A stretch of 35,376 bases of DNA from an uncultured Prochlorococcus sp. (GTDB lineage: Bacteria > Cyanobacteriota > Cyanobacteriia > PCC-6307 > Cyanobiaceae). Positions 7,111 through 16,766 of this stretch are shown piece after piece. A model generated the notes under the pieces. That model was given only the letters and a program-made list of their open reading frames with translations. It searched no databases and was not told the origin of the DNA. The translations under genes and the position numbers were made by a program. The DNA lies in contig CACGBT010000014.1 of assembly GCA_902571335.1 (NCBI GenBank), positions 1 through 35,376 on the forward strand, in the 5' to 3' direction. Numbering within the stretch: the stretch's first letter is position 1; each line of letters begins with the position of its first letter.

Positions 7111-8076
7111 TTAGGATTCTTGGAATTTTAAATTACCTTTAACTTCAATTCGAACTCCATCAGCAAAATTAAATACCTTTTCTTCGATATCTTGAATTCT
7201 TAGATCAGATATCCACTCTAACTGTTTTAGTAAGTGAAGACTAACCGCATGTTTGGCCCTTTTTGAACCATCTTCTACTTTTAAAGCAAGTCCTAACCCT
7301 TCATTTACTTTACATAGGCACTGGATTCCTTCGGCACCACCTTTACCTATAACTTGTCCATGGGAAGCCTTAATTATCTCAGTATCGAATTTATTGTTGT
7401 CACTTATCATTATTGGATTACTTGTCATAGCTCGACTTATTTGCTCTAATTCAGCATTTTCTGAACTTCCTAGAAGTGAATATAACTTGGACATTTCTGT
7501 AAGTTTTAAAAATAGAGTTGGTGCACCGCAATCATCACGTTCTGCTCTTATTTCAGATAAAGGGATTTCAAGTAATTCGGAAACAATTCTAAATATTTCA
7601 ATTTGAAGTTGATGATCCCCCTTTAAATAACTATCTAATGGCCAATTCAATTTTTTGCAGGTAGCTAAAAAAGCCGCATGCTTACCTGAACAATTATGTT
7701 CTAAAGGACTTGTCTTAGAGTTTGGACATTTCAAATTATTAGTGTCGATATCAAATTCCCACAAAATTTTAAAGGCTTCTCTCGTATGAAGTTTTGAGCC
7801 ACTATGTGAACCACAAGCTAATGCAATTGATTTTGAAGCATTATTAATTTTTGAAGCAGCACCACTGCTAACAAAAGGTATTGCCTGAAATGGTTTTAAT
7901 GCTGACCTTATGAAACTTTTATATTCTGGATTTCCTGCGCACATTAAAACTCTCCCTTTTTTATCGCTAATAACAGCATGAATTTTGTGGATCGACTCAA
8001 TATTTGTACCTCTCATTAATGTTGCTTGTAGTGGAGGATTGTTTGATGTATAAAGGTTTTTGAAGTTTGAACTCAT
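7111..8076 (-). CDS. Asparaginase (type II asparaginase family)
   Basis: This 321-residue protein matches the cyanobacterial/actinobacterial asparaginase II family that hydrolyses L-asparagine to aspartate and ammonia. Recognisable segments are the N-terminal MRGTNIESIH, then SALKPFQAIPFV, ALACGSHSGS, HNCSGKHAAFLATC, RDDCGAPTLFL and SHGQVIGKGGAEGIQ. These Gly/Ser/His-rich blocks are the conserved core. There is no signal peptide, so it is cytoplasmic. The start codon of this gene directly abuts the stop of the CGLD27-like gene, so both belong to one leftward operon. The exact substrate preference is not determinable. Confidence 0.85.
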   Translation of the reverse strand: MSSNFKNLYTSNNPPLQATLMRGTNIESIHKIHAVISDKKGRVLMCAGNPEYKSFIRSALKPFQAIPFVSSGAASKINNASKSIALACGSHSGSKLHTREAFKILWEFDIDTNNLKCPNSKTSPLEHNCSGKHAAFLATCKKLNWPLDSYLKGDHQLQIEIFRIVSELLEIPLSEIRAERDDCGAPTLFLKLTEMSKLYSLLGSSENAELEQISRAMTSNPIMISDNNKFDTEIIKASHGQVIGKGGAEGIQCLCKVNEGLGLALKVEDGSKRAKHAVSLHLLKQLEWISDLRIQDIEEKVFNFADGVRIEVKGNLKFQES

Positions 8077-8571
8077 TTAAAAATTTATATATTGAAAAAG
8101 TAAAATTCCTGATAATGCTAAGACTAAAATAATAGAAAAAATTTGAATTAAATTTTTTAAAATGGGCTTTACCTCAATGGAAGCAATAAGTGATTCTTTT
8201 TCTTTTAAAGTTAATGGCTTTATCCATACTCGTCCGTCATACCATCCGGATTCTTCATACTCAATTTTTTCAGAAGTTAATCTTTTAAAAATATGATTCC
8301 ATCCAATATATAACTTAATAGAAATTAAGATAGGCACAGATAGGCTACTAAAAAAACTTAAAAGAACATATTTTAAAACAGCTGTTTGGAAATATACACT
8401 TCCGGAGGAAATAACAAGAAATAAAGCAAACGAAACCAACCAGAATTTAATCAATACAAGAATTAGTGATTTTTTGGTTTTTGGCCAAGAAAAAATTGAT
8501 GATTTTGACAATTCAATAAATTCATTTGTTGGTTGTTGTTCTTTAGGGACAGGACATTTAGAGTCGTTCAT
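8077..8571 (-). CDS. CGLD27-like membrane protein (DUF1230)
   Basis: I place the start at the internal ATG at 8571 because the product then begins with MNDSKCPVPKEQQPTNEF. This CPVPxEQxPxNE motif is the characteristic N-terminus of the CGLD27/DUF1230 family, conserved in cyanobacteria, green plants and diatoms. The longer frame from 8631 would overlap rsfS by 50 bp. The 164-residue protein has two membrane segments near the middle and another at the C-terminus, with ESGWYDGRVWIKP between them. The molecular role is unknown; the plant homologue has been tied to growth under low iron. It lies between rsfS and the asparaginase in a compact operon. Confidence 0.8.
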   Translation of the reverse strand: MNDSKCPVPKEQQPTNEFIELSKSSIFSWPKTKKSLILVLIKFWLVSFALFLVISSGSVYFQTAVLKYVLLSFFSSLSVPILISIKLYIGWNHIFKRLTSEKIEYEESGWYDGRVWIKPLTLKEKESLIASIEVKPILKNLIQIFSIILVLALSGILLFQYINF

Positions 8572-8581
8572 AAAATAATAT

Positions 8582-8926
8582 TCATGGGAATGCAAGATTA
8601 TCTCCATTACTCCAGAAAGATTCAAGATCATAATATTTCCTAATTTCTGGTTGGAAAATATTTACAATCAAATCTCCATAGTCAAGTAATGCCCATTTCG
8701 CCTCATTAACGCCTTCTTTTCTAATTGGTTCAATTTGTGCATTCTCTCTTAATTCTCCTTCTACGGAATTAGTTATGGATCTAACCTGTACATCAGATAA
8801 TCCCTCAGCAATTAATATCCATTCGCTAATAAAAGATACTTTGTCAATTTTTATAAGTTTTATATCTTTTGCCTTTTTTTCATCACAAGCTTTAGCTGCC
8901 ATTAAAACCAAACTTTTATTGTCCAT
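8582..8926 (-). CDS. rsfS: Ribosomal silencing factor RsfS (YbeB/Iojap family)
   Basis: RsfS binds ribosomal protein uL14 on the large subunit and blocks joining of subunits when nutrients are scarce. The sequence carries the family pattern: AAKACDEKKAKDIKLIKID, then SEWILIAEGLSDVQVRSI, and near the end AKWALLDYGDLIVNIFQPEIRKYYDLESFW. I chose the ATG at 8926 (MDNKSLV) because it gives the usual length of about 114 residues. An alternative ATG lies two codons upstream. The longer frame to 8998 adds a Gln/Lys-rich extension inside the upstream gene. The start overlaps the DUF3318 gene by 11 bp. Confidence 0.9.
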   Translation of the reverse strand: MDNKSLVLMAAKACDEKKAKDIKLIKIDKVSFISEWILIAEGLSDVQVRSITNSVEGELRENAQIEPIRKEGVNEAKWALLDYGDLIVNIFQPEIRKYYDLESFWSNGDNLAFP

Positions 8927-9554
8927 ATACATTTTCACTTGAGACTGATTTTTCTGAACCTTCTTGCTGAGATAATTCTGATCTTGCTTTTTCTGCACTT
9001 TTTCTCAAAGCCTCTAGTCTATCTTCAAAGAAACTTCTTTTTTTCTTTTTTCGTGTCTTATCTATTAATTCCTTTAATGCTCCTCCTAGACTTTTATAAG
9101 CATTTGGAATGCTGTATCCAAATCTACAAGCAAGATCTATAGCTCTTTCATCTGCAAAAATAGCATCTTGAAGTTTTTTTTCAGAATTGTTTTTTAAATA
9201 CAATCTATACCCTGCAAAACTTGATAAACCAAGAGCAAGTAATAAAAGTAACCCATCTTGCACCCACAACTCTCCTATCGCCCCTCCAAGTCCTATTGCA
9301 AGAGCTGCCATTTCCCATCCATCTCTTGGAATTGTATCATTTTGTATTTTCCCAACCTCGTGCCAAAATAATAGATTTCTGTGGTCAATAGCAAAGTTAT
9401 CCCATTCATCTAAATCTATTTGAATTTCTACTTCGTCACGACCTATCTCCTCGAGCGTTATTAAAGGTGGGTCTATAGCCGCAGCAGCTTCAACAAATAC
9501 CCAACTTTCATTTTCTGGAGGCAACAAACTTTTAAGTCGCTGAAGTTCGCTCAT
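8916..9554 (-). CDS. DUF3318 family membrane protein
   Basis: This 212-residue protein matches the cyanobacterial DUF3318 family. It opens with SELQRLKSLLPPENESWVFVEAAAAIDPP, a typical N-terminus. There is a conserved acidic block (EEIGRDEVEIQIDLDEWD) and NLLFWHEVGKIQNDTIPRDGWE, which precedes two adjacent hydrophobic segments (about 79-95 and 100-120). A soluble basic C-terminal region contains RKKKKRSFFEDRLEALR. Its role is unknown. It starts the leftward rsfS–CGLD27–asparaginase unit and diverges from carB. Confidence 0.8.
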   Translation of the reverse strand: MSELQRLKSLLPPENESWVFVEAAAAIDPPLITLEEIGRDEVEIQIDLDEWDNFAIDHRNLLFWHEVGKIQNDTIPRDGWEMAALAIGLGGAIGELWVQDGLLLLLALGLSSFAGYRLYLKNNSEKKLQDAIFADERAIDLACRFGYSIPNAYKSLGGALKELIDKTRKKKKRSFFEDRLEALRKSAEKARSELSQQEGSEKSVSSENVYGQ

Positions 9555-9661
9555 AAAAAATTAATTTCTTTCAATACTATAGAAACAAATGTTGCTTTTC
9601 AAGTAACTTGATTAACATCTGATGATTTATAAGTAGCATTAAATAAATGAACGTTTAAATT
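9555..9661. promoter_or_regulatory. Divergent promoter region between the DUF3318 operon and carB
   Basis: The 107-bp gap must hold both promoters. For carB a -10-like TATAAG lies at 9628-9633, about 30 bp before the ATG. I see no convincing operator or attenuator. Confidence 0.35.
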
Positions 9662-12600
9662 ATGCCTCAAAGAGGTGATCTTAAAAAAATTCTTATTCTA
9701 GGTTCAGGACCGATTGTTATAGGACAAGCATGCGAATTTGATTACTCTGGCACTCAAGCTTGCAAAGCTTTACGAAGGGCTGGTTATGAAATTGTCTTGA
9801 TAAATTCAAATCCAGCATCAATAATGACTGATCCTGAGATCGCTAGCAAAACATATATCGAACCATTGACTACTGAAATCGTTTCACAGATTATTTTAAA
9901 AGAAAAACCAGATGCAATTCTACCAACGATGGGAGGGCAAACTGCTTTAAATCTTGCGGTTAAATTATCAGAATCTAATTTTTTAAAAAATAATTGTGTT
10001 GAATTAATTGGCGCTGATTTAAAAGCCATCAATAAAGCTGAAGATAGAAAATTGTTTAAAGAATCGATGGAAAAGATTAATGTAAATGTATGTCCATCTG
10101 GGATAGCATCTAATATATCTGAAGCTAAAGATGTATCAAAAAAAATAAATTCCTACCCCCTTATAATTAGGCCAGCATTTACTTTAGGTGGAGTAGGAGG
10201 CGGAATTGCATATAACCTTGAAGAATTTGTCGAATTATGTCAAAAAGGTTTAGAGGCGAGTCCTAGTAATCAAATTTTGATTGAAAAATCTCTTATTGGA
10301 TGGAAAGAGTTTGAATTAGAAGTAATGAGAGATACTGCAGATAACGTAGTTATAGTTTGCAGTATTGAGAATTTAGATCCAATGGGCGTCCACACTGGGG
10401 ATTCGATTACTGTAGCCCCCGCCCAAACTTTAACTGATAAGGAATATCAGAGATTGAGAGACTTATCATTAAAAATCATTAGAGAGGTGGGAGTCGAAAC
10501 CGGAGGGAGTAATATTCAATTTGCAATAAATCCAACTAATGGGGAAGTGATTGTTATAGAAATGAATCCTCGTGTTAGTAGATCCTCTGCTTTAGCTAGT
10601 AAAGCGACTGGATTTCCTATAGCTAAGATTGCGGCTTTATTATCTGTTGGATATACACTTGATGAGATTATTAATGACATTACAAAAAAAACACCTGCAT
10701 GTTTTGAACCATCAATTGATTATGTTGTTACTAAAATCCCTAGATTTGCATTTGAAAAGTTTAAAGGCTCTTCAAGTGTATTGAGCACTTCTATGAAATC
10801 CGTTGGTGAGTCAATGGCAATCGGTCGTTCATTTGAAGAATCATTTCAGAAAGCTTTAAGGTCCTTGGAAGTAGGAATTTATGGATGGGAATGTGATTCA
10901 ATTAATGAATTTAATAATGATAATGATTTAAAGAACAGCCTAAGAAACCCTACATCTGAAAGAATTCTCATAATTAAAAAAGCAATGCAGCTTGGAAAAA
11001 ATGATTCTTTTATTCATGAGGTTACGAATATAGATTTATGGTTTATAGAAAAATTACGGAATATTTTTAATTTTGAAGATGATTTTTTGAATGGAAAAAA
11101 ACTTCTTGATCTAGATAGAGATCTTATGCTACACGCTAAACAATTAGGTTTTTCAGATCAACAAATAGCTAAGTTAACTAACACAGAGTTTTTTGAAGTA
11201 AGAAAATATAGAAAAGACTTAAATATCATACCAATTTATAAAACTGTTGATACTTGTTCTGCAGAGTTCTCATCTTCAACTCCTTATCATTATTCAACAT
11301 ACGAAGAATCTTTTATTAATTTGAATCTACAAATTTTTGATAGTGAGATTTCAAGAAATAATGAATCAAATAAAATTATGATCCTTGGAGGAGGTCCAAA
11401 CAGAATAGGTCAAGGAATTGAATTTGATTATTGTTGTTGTCATGCTTCGTATCAGGCATCCATAAATGGATATAAAACGATAATGGTGAATAGTAATCCT
11501 GAGACTGTATCAACTGACTATGATACCAGCGATATTTTATATTTTGAACCTGTAACTTTGGAGGATGTACTCAACATAATAGAAGTTGAAAATCCTCATG
11601 GCTTGATTGTTCAATTCGGGGGGCAAACCCCATTGAAATTATCATTACCTTTATTTGAATGGCTTAAATCTAATGATGGAGTCAGAACAGGTTCAAAAAT
11701 TCTTGGGACTTCTCCAATCTCTATTGATTTAGCGGAAGATAGAGAAGAATTTACAAAAATACTTGAAGAATTAAGTATTAGGCAACCTCTAAATGGCATA
11801 GCTCGTAATCATAATGAAGCCCAAACAGTAGCAAAAAACATTGGATTCCCCTTGGTTGTAAGACCCTCTTATGTTTTAGGAGGAAGGGCAATGGAAATTG
11901 TCAAAGATGAGAATGAATTATCGAAATATATCGCAGAAGCAGTTAAGGTATCAGATGGTAATCCAATACTTCTAGATCAATATTTAAATAATGCTATTGA
12001 GATAGATGTTGATGCTTTATGTGATTCAAAAGGTTCTGTTGTTATTGCTGGTTTAATGGAACATGTTGAACCCGCAGGAATTCATTCTGGAGATTCGGCC
12101 TGTTGTTTGCCATCAATTTCTCTTTCACCTTCAACTTTAGATAAAGTAAAAAGCTGGACTAAATTAATTGCAAAAAGACTAAATGTTGTCGGTTTAATTA
12201 ATTTACAATTTGCAGTGACAAATTATGATAACAAAGAAAATAAATTATATATTCTTGAAGCAAATCCAAGAGCTTCTAGAACAGTACCTTTTGTTTCAAA
12301 AGCTATAGGTAAACCAGTTGCAAAATTAGCTACTCAGTTAATGCAAGGATTTACATTGGAGGATGTTAATTTTACCAAAGAATTTTCCCCAAAATATCAA
12401 GCAGTAAAAGAAGCTGTTTTGCCTTTCAAAAGATTTCCTGGATCTGATACACTACTCGGCCCTGAAATGAGATCAACTGGAGAAGTAATGGGTTTAGCTA
12501 AAGATTTTGGAATCGCTTATGCCAAGTCGGAATTAGCAGCGGGAAATGGTGTTCCTTCTGAGGGAGTAGCTTTTTTGTCTACTAATGATTTAGATAAAAA

Positions 12601-12958
12601 AAATCTTGAAGAAATAGCTAAGGAATTATTGATTCTAGGATTTACATTAATTGCAACAAAAGGTACTGCTGCATACTTGGCAGGTTTAGGCATTAAAGTT
12701 GAAGAAGTATTGAAAGTACATGAAGGACGACCAAATATAGAGGATATGATTCGTTCTGGACTTGTTCAATTGGTAATTAATACACCAATAGGATCACAGG
12801 CTCTTCACGATGACGCATATTTAAGACGTGCAGCTTTAGAGTATAACATCCCTACCTTTACTACTATCCCTGGAGCCAAGGCAGCCATTAAAGCAATAAA
12901 GGCCTTGCAAATTAATAAGATTGATACTTATTCTTTACAAGAGATTCATAATTATTAG
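9662..12958 (+). CDS. carB: Carbamoyl-phosphate synthase large subunit
   Basis: CarB makes carbamoyl phosphate from bicarbonate, ammonia (delivered by CarA) and two ATP, feeding pyrimidine and arginine synthesis. At 1098 residues it is full length. Two homologous halves are visible. The first begins [22 protein letters not shown] and the second [21 protein letters not shown] near residue 573. Each half carries an ATP-grasp domain (about 130-400 and 690-935) with conserved LGGVGGG or LGGRAME loops and [10 protein letters not shown] or [12 protein letters not shown]-terminal MGS-like regulatory domain (about 950-1098) contains [13 protein letters not shown]. carA is not in the window. The stop lies 4 bp from the converging DUF6447 gene. 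Confidence 0.98.
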   Translation: MPQRGDLKKILILGSGPIVIGQACEFDYSGTQACKALRRAGYEIVLINSNPASIMTDPEIASKTYIEPLTTEIVSQIILKEKPDAILPTMGGQTALNLAVKLSESNFLKNNCVELIGADLKAINKAEDRKLFKESMEKINVNVCPSGIASNISEAKDVSKKINSYPLIIRPAFTLGGVGGGIAYNLEEFVELCQKGLEASPSNQILIEKSLIGWKEFELEVMRDTADNVVIVCSIENLDPMGVHTGDSITVAPAQTLTDKEYQRLRDLSLKIIREVGVETGGSNIQFAINPTNGEVIVIEMNPRVSRSSALASKATGFPIAKIAALLSVGYTLDEIINDITKKTPACFEPSIDYVVTKIPRFAFEKFKGSSSVLSTSMKSVGESMAIGRSFEESFQKALRSLEVGIYGWECDSINEFNNDNDLKNSLRNPTSERILIIKKAMQLGKNDSFIHEVTNIDLWFIEKLRNIFNFEDDFLNGKKLLDLDRDLMLHAKQLGFSDQQIAKLTNTEFFEVRKYRKDLNIIPIYKTVDTCSAEFSSSTPYHYSTYEESFINLNLQIFDSEISRNNESNKIMILGGGPNRIGQGIEFDYCCCHASYQASINGYKTIMVNSNPETVSTDYDTSDILYFEPVTLEDVLNIIEVENPHGLIVQFGGQTPLKLSLPLFEWLKSNDGVRTGSKILGTSPISIDLAEDREEFTKILEELSIRQPLNGIARNHNEAQTVAKNIGFPLVVRPSYVLGGRAMEIVKDENELSKYIAEAVKVSDGNPILLDQYLNNAIEIDVDALCDSKGSVVIAGLMEHVEPAGIHSGDSACCLPSISLSPSTLDKVKSWTKLIAKRLNVVGLINLQFAVTNYDNKENKLYILEANPRASRTVPFVSKAIGKPVAKLATQLMQGFTLEDVNFTKEFSPKYQAVKEAVLPFKRFPGSDTLLGPEMRSTGEVMGLAKDFGIAYAKSELAAGNGVPSEGVAFLSTNDLDKKNLEEIAKELLILGFTLIATKGTAAYLAGLGIKVEEVLKVHEGRPNIEDMIRSGLVQLVINTPIGSQALHDDAYLRRAALEYNIPTFTTIPGAKAAIKAIKALQINKIDTYSLQEIHNY

Positions 12959-12962
12959 GACT

Positions 12963-13181
12963 TTACTCTAAATTTTTAAGTTTTTCTCTTAATTGATTAG
13001 CTAAAGCATTTCGACTAATTGAAAGTAATTTCAGAGTATCTTCATGCATTTTAAGTTGTGTTTCTGCTATTTGTAAGCCTTTTATTGATTCTTTTATTTC
13101 ATTAGAAAGTTCATTTATCATATACTTTTTCCCCTCAAAGGTTAAAACAGGGTTTGCAGAATCATTTGTTTTTTCGCTCAT
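12963..13181 (-). CDS. DUF6447-like small protein (72 aa)
   Basis: A 72-residue soluble protein with the layout of the cyanobacterial DUF6447 family. A short β-type segment (PVLTFEGKKYMINELS) is followed by a long heptad-like helix (SIKGLQIAETQLKMHEDTLKLLSISRNALANQLREKLK) likely to form a coiled coil. Its role is unknown. It lies 30 bp downstream of the ABC exporter gene on the same strand and may be co-transcribed with it. The gene converges on carB with no visible terminator between them. Confidence 0.7.
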   Translation of the reverse strand: MSEKTNDSANPVLTFEGKKYMINELSNEIKESIKGLQIAETQLKMHEDTLKLLSISRNALANQLREKLKNLE

Positions 13182-13211
13182 GGTTCTAATTACTTAATTG
13201 GTAAAGTATAA

Positions 13212-14918
13212 CTATAACTTCTTGATCAATTGTTTTTCACATAATTCTTTATAAATACCCTTTTTATTCAGTAATTCAATATGTTTTCCAACATCCATAA
13301 TTTTGCCCTTATCGAAGACGACTATTTTATCTGCCTCTTGAGTAGTGGCTAATCTATGTGCAATTACAATAACAGTTCTATTTTTCATGGCTCTATTAAG
13401 ACCTTCTTGAACTTCTGACTCTGATTCTGCATCTAATGCACTTGTGGCCTCATCTAAAAGAAGAATTGATGGGTTACCTAATATTGCCCTTGCAATTGCA
13501 ATCCTCTGGATCTGACCTCCTGAGAAATTTGATCCTCTTTCAGTTATCTTAGTCTCATATTTATCTGGAAGCTTTTGAATAAAGTTATGTGCATTTGCTT
13601 TTTTAGCGGATTCTATAACCTCTTTTTTAGTAAAGTTTCTACCCATCCTTATTACATCAATAATTTTCCCTGAAAATAAAAAAGGTTGTTGTTGTACTAA
13701 TGCAATATTTTTTCTTATATCTTTTGTGTTTAATAATTTTATATTTTTATCATCAATAAAAATGTTTCCATTACTTGGGGTTATAAACTTTAATATCAAA
13801 GCCATCATTGTACTTTTACCAGCTCCTGAAGCTCCAACGAAAGCTGTAACTTCACCTTTTTGAATTTCTAAATTTATATTTTTGAGAACTTGATTATCTT
13901 TTTTGTATTCAAAATTAACAGTCTCGAAACGTATATTGCCTTCAAAATTTAATATTCTTGTTAAATTCTCTTTGTCATCTTCAATAGGTTCTAGGTTTAT
14001 ATTTTTCAACCTTTTTATAGATGCTTCTGCCTGTTTATAGTCATTAAAATTTGTACTTACATGACTTATAGGATCAATAAGCATCAATATTGCAGCAAAA
14101 AAACTGCTAAATTCCTCACTAGTTAGAAGGCCTAGGTTAATTCTTGTGGCTCCTAACCCTAATATCGCTAATATTCCAAATGCTTCTACAAAGCCTACAA
14201 CTGGATGCTGAAATGCAAGTAATTTTAATGTTTTATATTTTGCTTTTTTATTTGAAATTAATCTTTTATAAAATCTATTCTCAATCCAATTTTCTGCAGC
14301 AAAAGCTCTTATGGTCGACATTCCATTTATAGATTCACCTATCAAACCTGCTAAATTACTTGTTGATTCTTGACTTTTTTCAGATGCTTTTAAAACTCTT
14401 CTTCCAAAACTATTAACTGATAGAATAATCAACGGTGCTAAAACAAAAGTTGATAATGTCAGTGACCAGTCTAAATAAAACATATATATTACTACGGCTA
14501 ATAACTGCAAAGTACATGGAATAGTATCTTGAGCTGTCTTATAAATAACTTCGCTTACCCTATCTGCATCTTCTGTAAGTCTATATGTGATATCTCCCGC
14601 TGAAATCTTTTCAACAGAATTCATATCTATCTTTTGAATTCTGCTAAATAAATTTCCTCTCATTACTTCACTAATTTCTAAAGATGGTTTTGCTATGAAT
14701 ACATCCTGTCCGAATTGAGCAGTTTTCTGAACTAAAAATACAAATAAAGACTTAATTATAATATTAAAAACTTTTGAGAGGTCACCGGATCCAATCGCTG
14801 GGATTAAGTTTCCAGCAAAATAAGCTAGTAAAGGCCAGCAAGCTACATAAATAAGCATGCATATAAAACCTTTTAAAAAGGTATTCGAATATGTTCTGAC
14901 TGGTGGTATTAATTTCAA
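13212..14918 (-). CDS. ABC exporter half-transporter (MsbA/lipid-multidrug type)
   Basis: A 568-residue fused permease-ATPase. The N-terminal half has about six membrane segments. The C-terminal nucleotide-binding domain shows Walker A (GASGAGKST, near 361), Q-loop (LVQQQPFLF), signature (FSGGQIQRIA, near 464), Walker B (ILLLDEATSALD, near 487) and switch His (AHRLAT, near 520). It should act as a homodimer exporting lipids or hydrophobic compounds; the substrate is unknown. It is shorter at the N-terminus than some MsbA proteins but intact. It diverges from the S4 gene across only 56 bp and is followed by DUF6447. Confidence 0.93.
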   Translation of the reverse strand: MKLIPPVRTYSNTFLKGFICMLIYVACWPLLAYFAGNLIPAIGSGDLSKVFNIIIKSLFVFLVQKTAQFGQDVFIAKPSLEISEVMRGNLFSRIQKIDMNSVEKISAGDITYRLTEDADRVSEVIYKTAQDTIPCTLQLLAVVIYMFYLDWSLTLSTFVLAPLIILSVNSFGRRVLKASEKSQESTSNLAGLIGESINGMSTIRAFAAENWIENRFYKRLISNKKAKYKTLKLLAFQHPVVGFVEAFGILAILGLGATRINLGLLTSEEFSSFFAAILMLIDPISHVSTNFNDYKQAEASIKRLKNINLEPIEDDKENLTRILNFEGNIRFETVNFEYKKDNQVLKNINLEIQKGEVTAFVGASGAGKSTMMALILKFITPSNGNIFIDDKNIKLLNTKDIRKNIALVQQQPFLFSGKIIDVIRMGRNFTKKEVIESAKKANAHNFIQKLPDKYETKITERGSNFSGGQIQRIAIARAILGNPSILLLDEATSALDAESESEVQEGLNRAMKNRTVIVIAHRLATTQEADKIVVFDKGKIMDVGKHIELLNKKGIYKELCEKQLIKKL

Positions 14919-14974
14919 AATATTATATATTTAATTGCCTATCCTACTTTATCAATATCTTTGGGTTAAAAACG

Positions 14975-15151
14975 ATGAAATTGGATCAATTCTTAAAATG
15001 GAAAAATTTGGTCTCTTCTGGTGGAGAAGCAAAAATTTTTATTAAGTCCGGTTCTGTAAAAGTTAATGGAGTAGTAGAAACTAGGAGAGGAAGAAAGTTA
15101 AATAAGGGAGATAAAGTTATATTTCTAAAAAATGAATTATTTTTCGAATAA
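14975..15151 (+). CDS. S4-domain RNA-binding protein (YbcJ-like, 58 aa)
   Basis: I place the start at the ATG at 14975 (MKLDQFLKW). Beginning earlier at 14903 would add a hydrophobic leader that overlaps the divergent gene. The 58-residue product is essentially a single S4 fold: LDQFLKWKNLVSSGGEAK, then IKSGSVKVNGVVETRRGRKL, then KGDKVIFL. S4 domains bind structured RNA, in YbcJ-like proteins probably ribosomal RNA or tRNA. It is the first of a rightward group with tpiA and folP, 52 bp upstream of tpiA. Confidence 0.88.
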   Translation: MKLDQFLKWKNLVSSGGEAKIFIKSGSVKVNGVVETRRGRKLNKGDKVIFLKNELFFE

Positions 15152-15203
15152 TTAGCCTATTAAACTCAATTTATATTAATATAATTTTCTTGGAGATAGT
15201 ATT

Positions 15204-15929
15204 TTGAGAAAATCTGTAATTGCTGGCAATTGGAAAATGCACATGACTTGTGCTGAAGCTAAGTCCTATTTAGAAGAGTTTATTCCTTTAATAAAAAATA
15301 TAAATGAAGATCGTAAAATTGTTATTGCGCCACCTTTTACTGCTATTTCAACCTTTTCTGATCATTCTGATTTTGATTATTTAGATATTTCTAGTCAAAA
15401 TATTCATTGGGAGGATGAAGGAGCATTTACTGCTGAAATTTCCCCCAAAATGCTTCTTGAACATGGTGTCTCATATGCAATAGTTGGCCACAGTGAACCA
15501 AGGAAGTATTTTAGTGAAAGTGACGAACAAATTAATAAAAGAGCTGTTTTTGCTCAATCTAGTGGACTTACCCCAATAGTTTGTGTTGGAGAAACATTAG
15601 AACAAAGAGAGAGAGGAGAAGCTGATAGAGTTATTACTAGACAGGTTGAACAAGGATTAGAAAATACAGATCCATCAAATTTAATTGTTGCCTATGAACC
15701 AATATGGGCTATAGGGACTGGTAAAACATGTGAAGCTAAAGACGCTAACAAGATATGTTCTTTGATTCGGAAATTAATAGGTTTTGATGATGTGATTATT
15801 CAATATGGAGGATCTGTTAAACCTAATAATATTGATGAAATTATGTCAATGACTGATATAGATGGGGTTTTAGTTGGAGGGGCATCATTAGATCCGAAAA
15901 GTTTTGCAAGAATTGCCAATTATCAATAA
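15204..15929 (+). CDS. tpiA: Triosephosphate isomerase
   Basis: TPI interconverts dihydroxyacetone phosphate and glyceraldehyde 3-phosphate in the Calvin cycle and glycolysis. The 241-residue protein has the catalytic Lys (AGNWKMH, near 11), the catalytic His ([10 protein letters not shown], near 95), the base Glu ([12 protein letters not shown], near 165, followed by the flexible loop) and the phosphate-binding GGSVKP and VGGASL. The usual HSERR motif reads HSEPR here, a substitution I associate with marine picocyanobacteria. It starts with TTG; TGGAGA upstream is a reasonable ribosome site. Its 3' end overlaps folP by 26 bp. Confidence 0.97.
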   Translation: MRKSVIAGNWKMHMTCAEAKSYLEEFIPLIKNINEDRKIVIAPPFTAISTFSDHSDFDYLDISSQNIHWEDEGAFTAEISPKMLLEHGVSYAIVGHSEPRKYFSESDEQINKRAVFAQSSGLTPIVCVGETLEQRERGEADRVITRQVEQGLENTDPSNLIVAYEPIWAIGTGKTCEAKDANKICSLIRKLIGFDDVIIQYGGSVKPNNIDEIMSMTDIDGVLVGGASLDPKSFARIANYQ

Positions 15930-16758
15930 GAAAGATCCATGGCCAAAAGGCTGGGGACAAAAAACTTCAATTATGGGGGTTATAAATTTAACTCCTGATT
16001 CATTTAGTGATGGTGGAGATTTAAATTCTTCAAAAAAAGTTTTGGATCAAGTTAATCATTTTTTGTGTAATGGTGTTGATGTTATAGATCTTGGTGCTCA
16101 GAGTACAAGGCCTGGGGCAGAGGAAGTGGGCTCTTGTATAGAAATAAAAAGATTGATCCCATATCTGAAATTGATAAAATCTGAATATCCAGATGTTTTA
16201 ATTTCTATTGATACCTTTAACTCTGAGGTCGCTTATGAAGCTCTTTTAAATGGTGCTAATTGGATAAATGATGTTACTGGAGGAAGAAGAGATATAAATA
16301 TATTGGATGTTGTATCAAAATTTGACTGCCCATTCGTCATAACTCATAGTCGTGGAAATAGTCAAAACATGAATGAACTCTCTAATTACGAAGATGTATT
16401 GAATGATGTTAAAGATTCGCTTGATAATTTAATAAAAAAAGCTTTAGAAAAAAATATTTCTGAAAGGAACATAATAATTGATCCTGGAATTGGTTTTTCT
16501 AAAGATATAAATCAAAATCTAGAAATCTTAAAAAACTTGGACTTATTAAAAAATTTAAATTTACCGATATTAATCGGGGCCTCAAGAAAAAGGTTTATAG
16601 GTGAAATTTTAAATGAAACAAACCCAAAAGAAAGAGATATTGGAACACTTGCAGTAAGCTGTCTTTGTTCTCAATTTAATATTGATATTGTGAGAGTTCA
16701 CAACGTGAAACTAAATTATCAAATTCTGAAAGTGGCTGATAAAATATACAGAAAATAA
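15904..16758 (+). CDS. folP: Dihydropteroate synthase
   Basis: FolP joins p-aminobenzoate to the pterin diphosphate in folate synthesis. The sequence has the family signature [15 protein letters not shown], then [38 protein letters not shown] and the C-terminal IGASRKRF. Length (284) is normal. The start is a TTG at 15904 inside the end of tpiA. No in-frame ATG precedes the conserved core until the Met of SIMGV, which would cut into the barrel's first strand. The N-terminal KGWGQKT fits cyanobacterial homologues. The overlap with tpiA implies translational coupling. Confidence 0.95.
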   Translation: MQELPIINKKDPWPKGWGQKTSIMGVINLTPDSFSDGGDLNSSKKVLDQVNHFLCNGVDVIDLGAQSTRPGAEEVGSCIEIKRLIPYLKLIKSEYPDVLISIDTFNSEVAYEALLNGANWINDVTGGRRDINILDVVSKFDCPFVITHSRGNSQNMNELSNYEDVLNDVKDSLDNLIKKALEKNISERNIIIDPGIGFSKDINQNLEILKNLDLLKNLNLPILIGASRKRFIGEILNETNPKERDIGTLAVSCLCSQFNIDIVRVHNVKLNYQILKVADKIYRK

Positions 16759-16766
16759 TAAATTTG

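Noticed and set aside
7253..7606. 117-codon plus-strand frame inside the asparaginase gene
   Set aside because: Antisense to conserved asparaginase motifs; no domain and no plausible ribosome site.
8572..8631. Longer start for the CGLD27-like gene at 8631
   Set aside because: It would overlap rsfS by 50 bp and add 20 residues before the family's conserved N-terminal CPVP motif.
14903..14974. Longer start for the S4 protein at 14903
   Set aside because: The added hydrophobic leader overlaps the divergent ABC gene and is absent from the S4 fold, which begins at the ATG at 14975.
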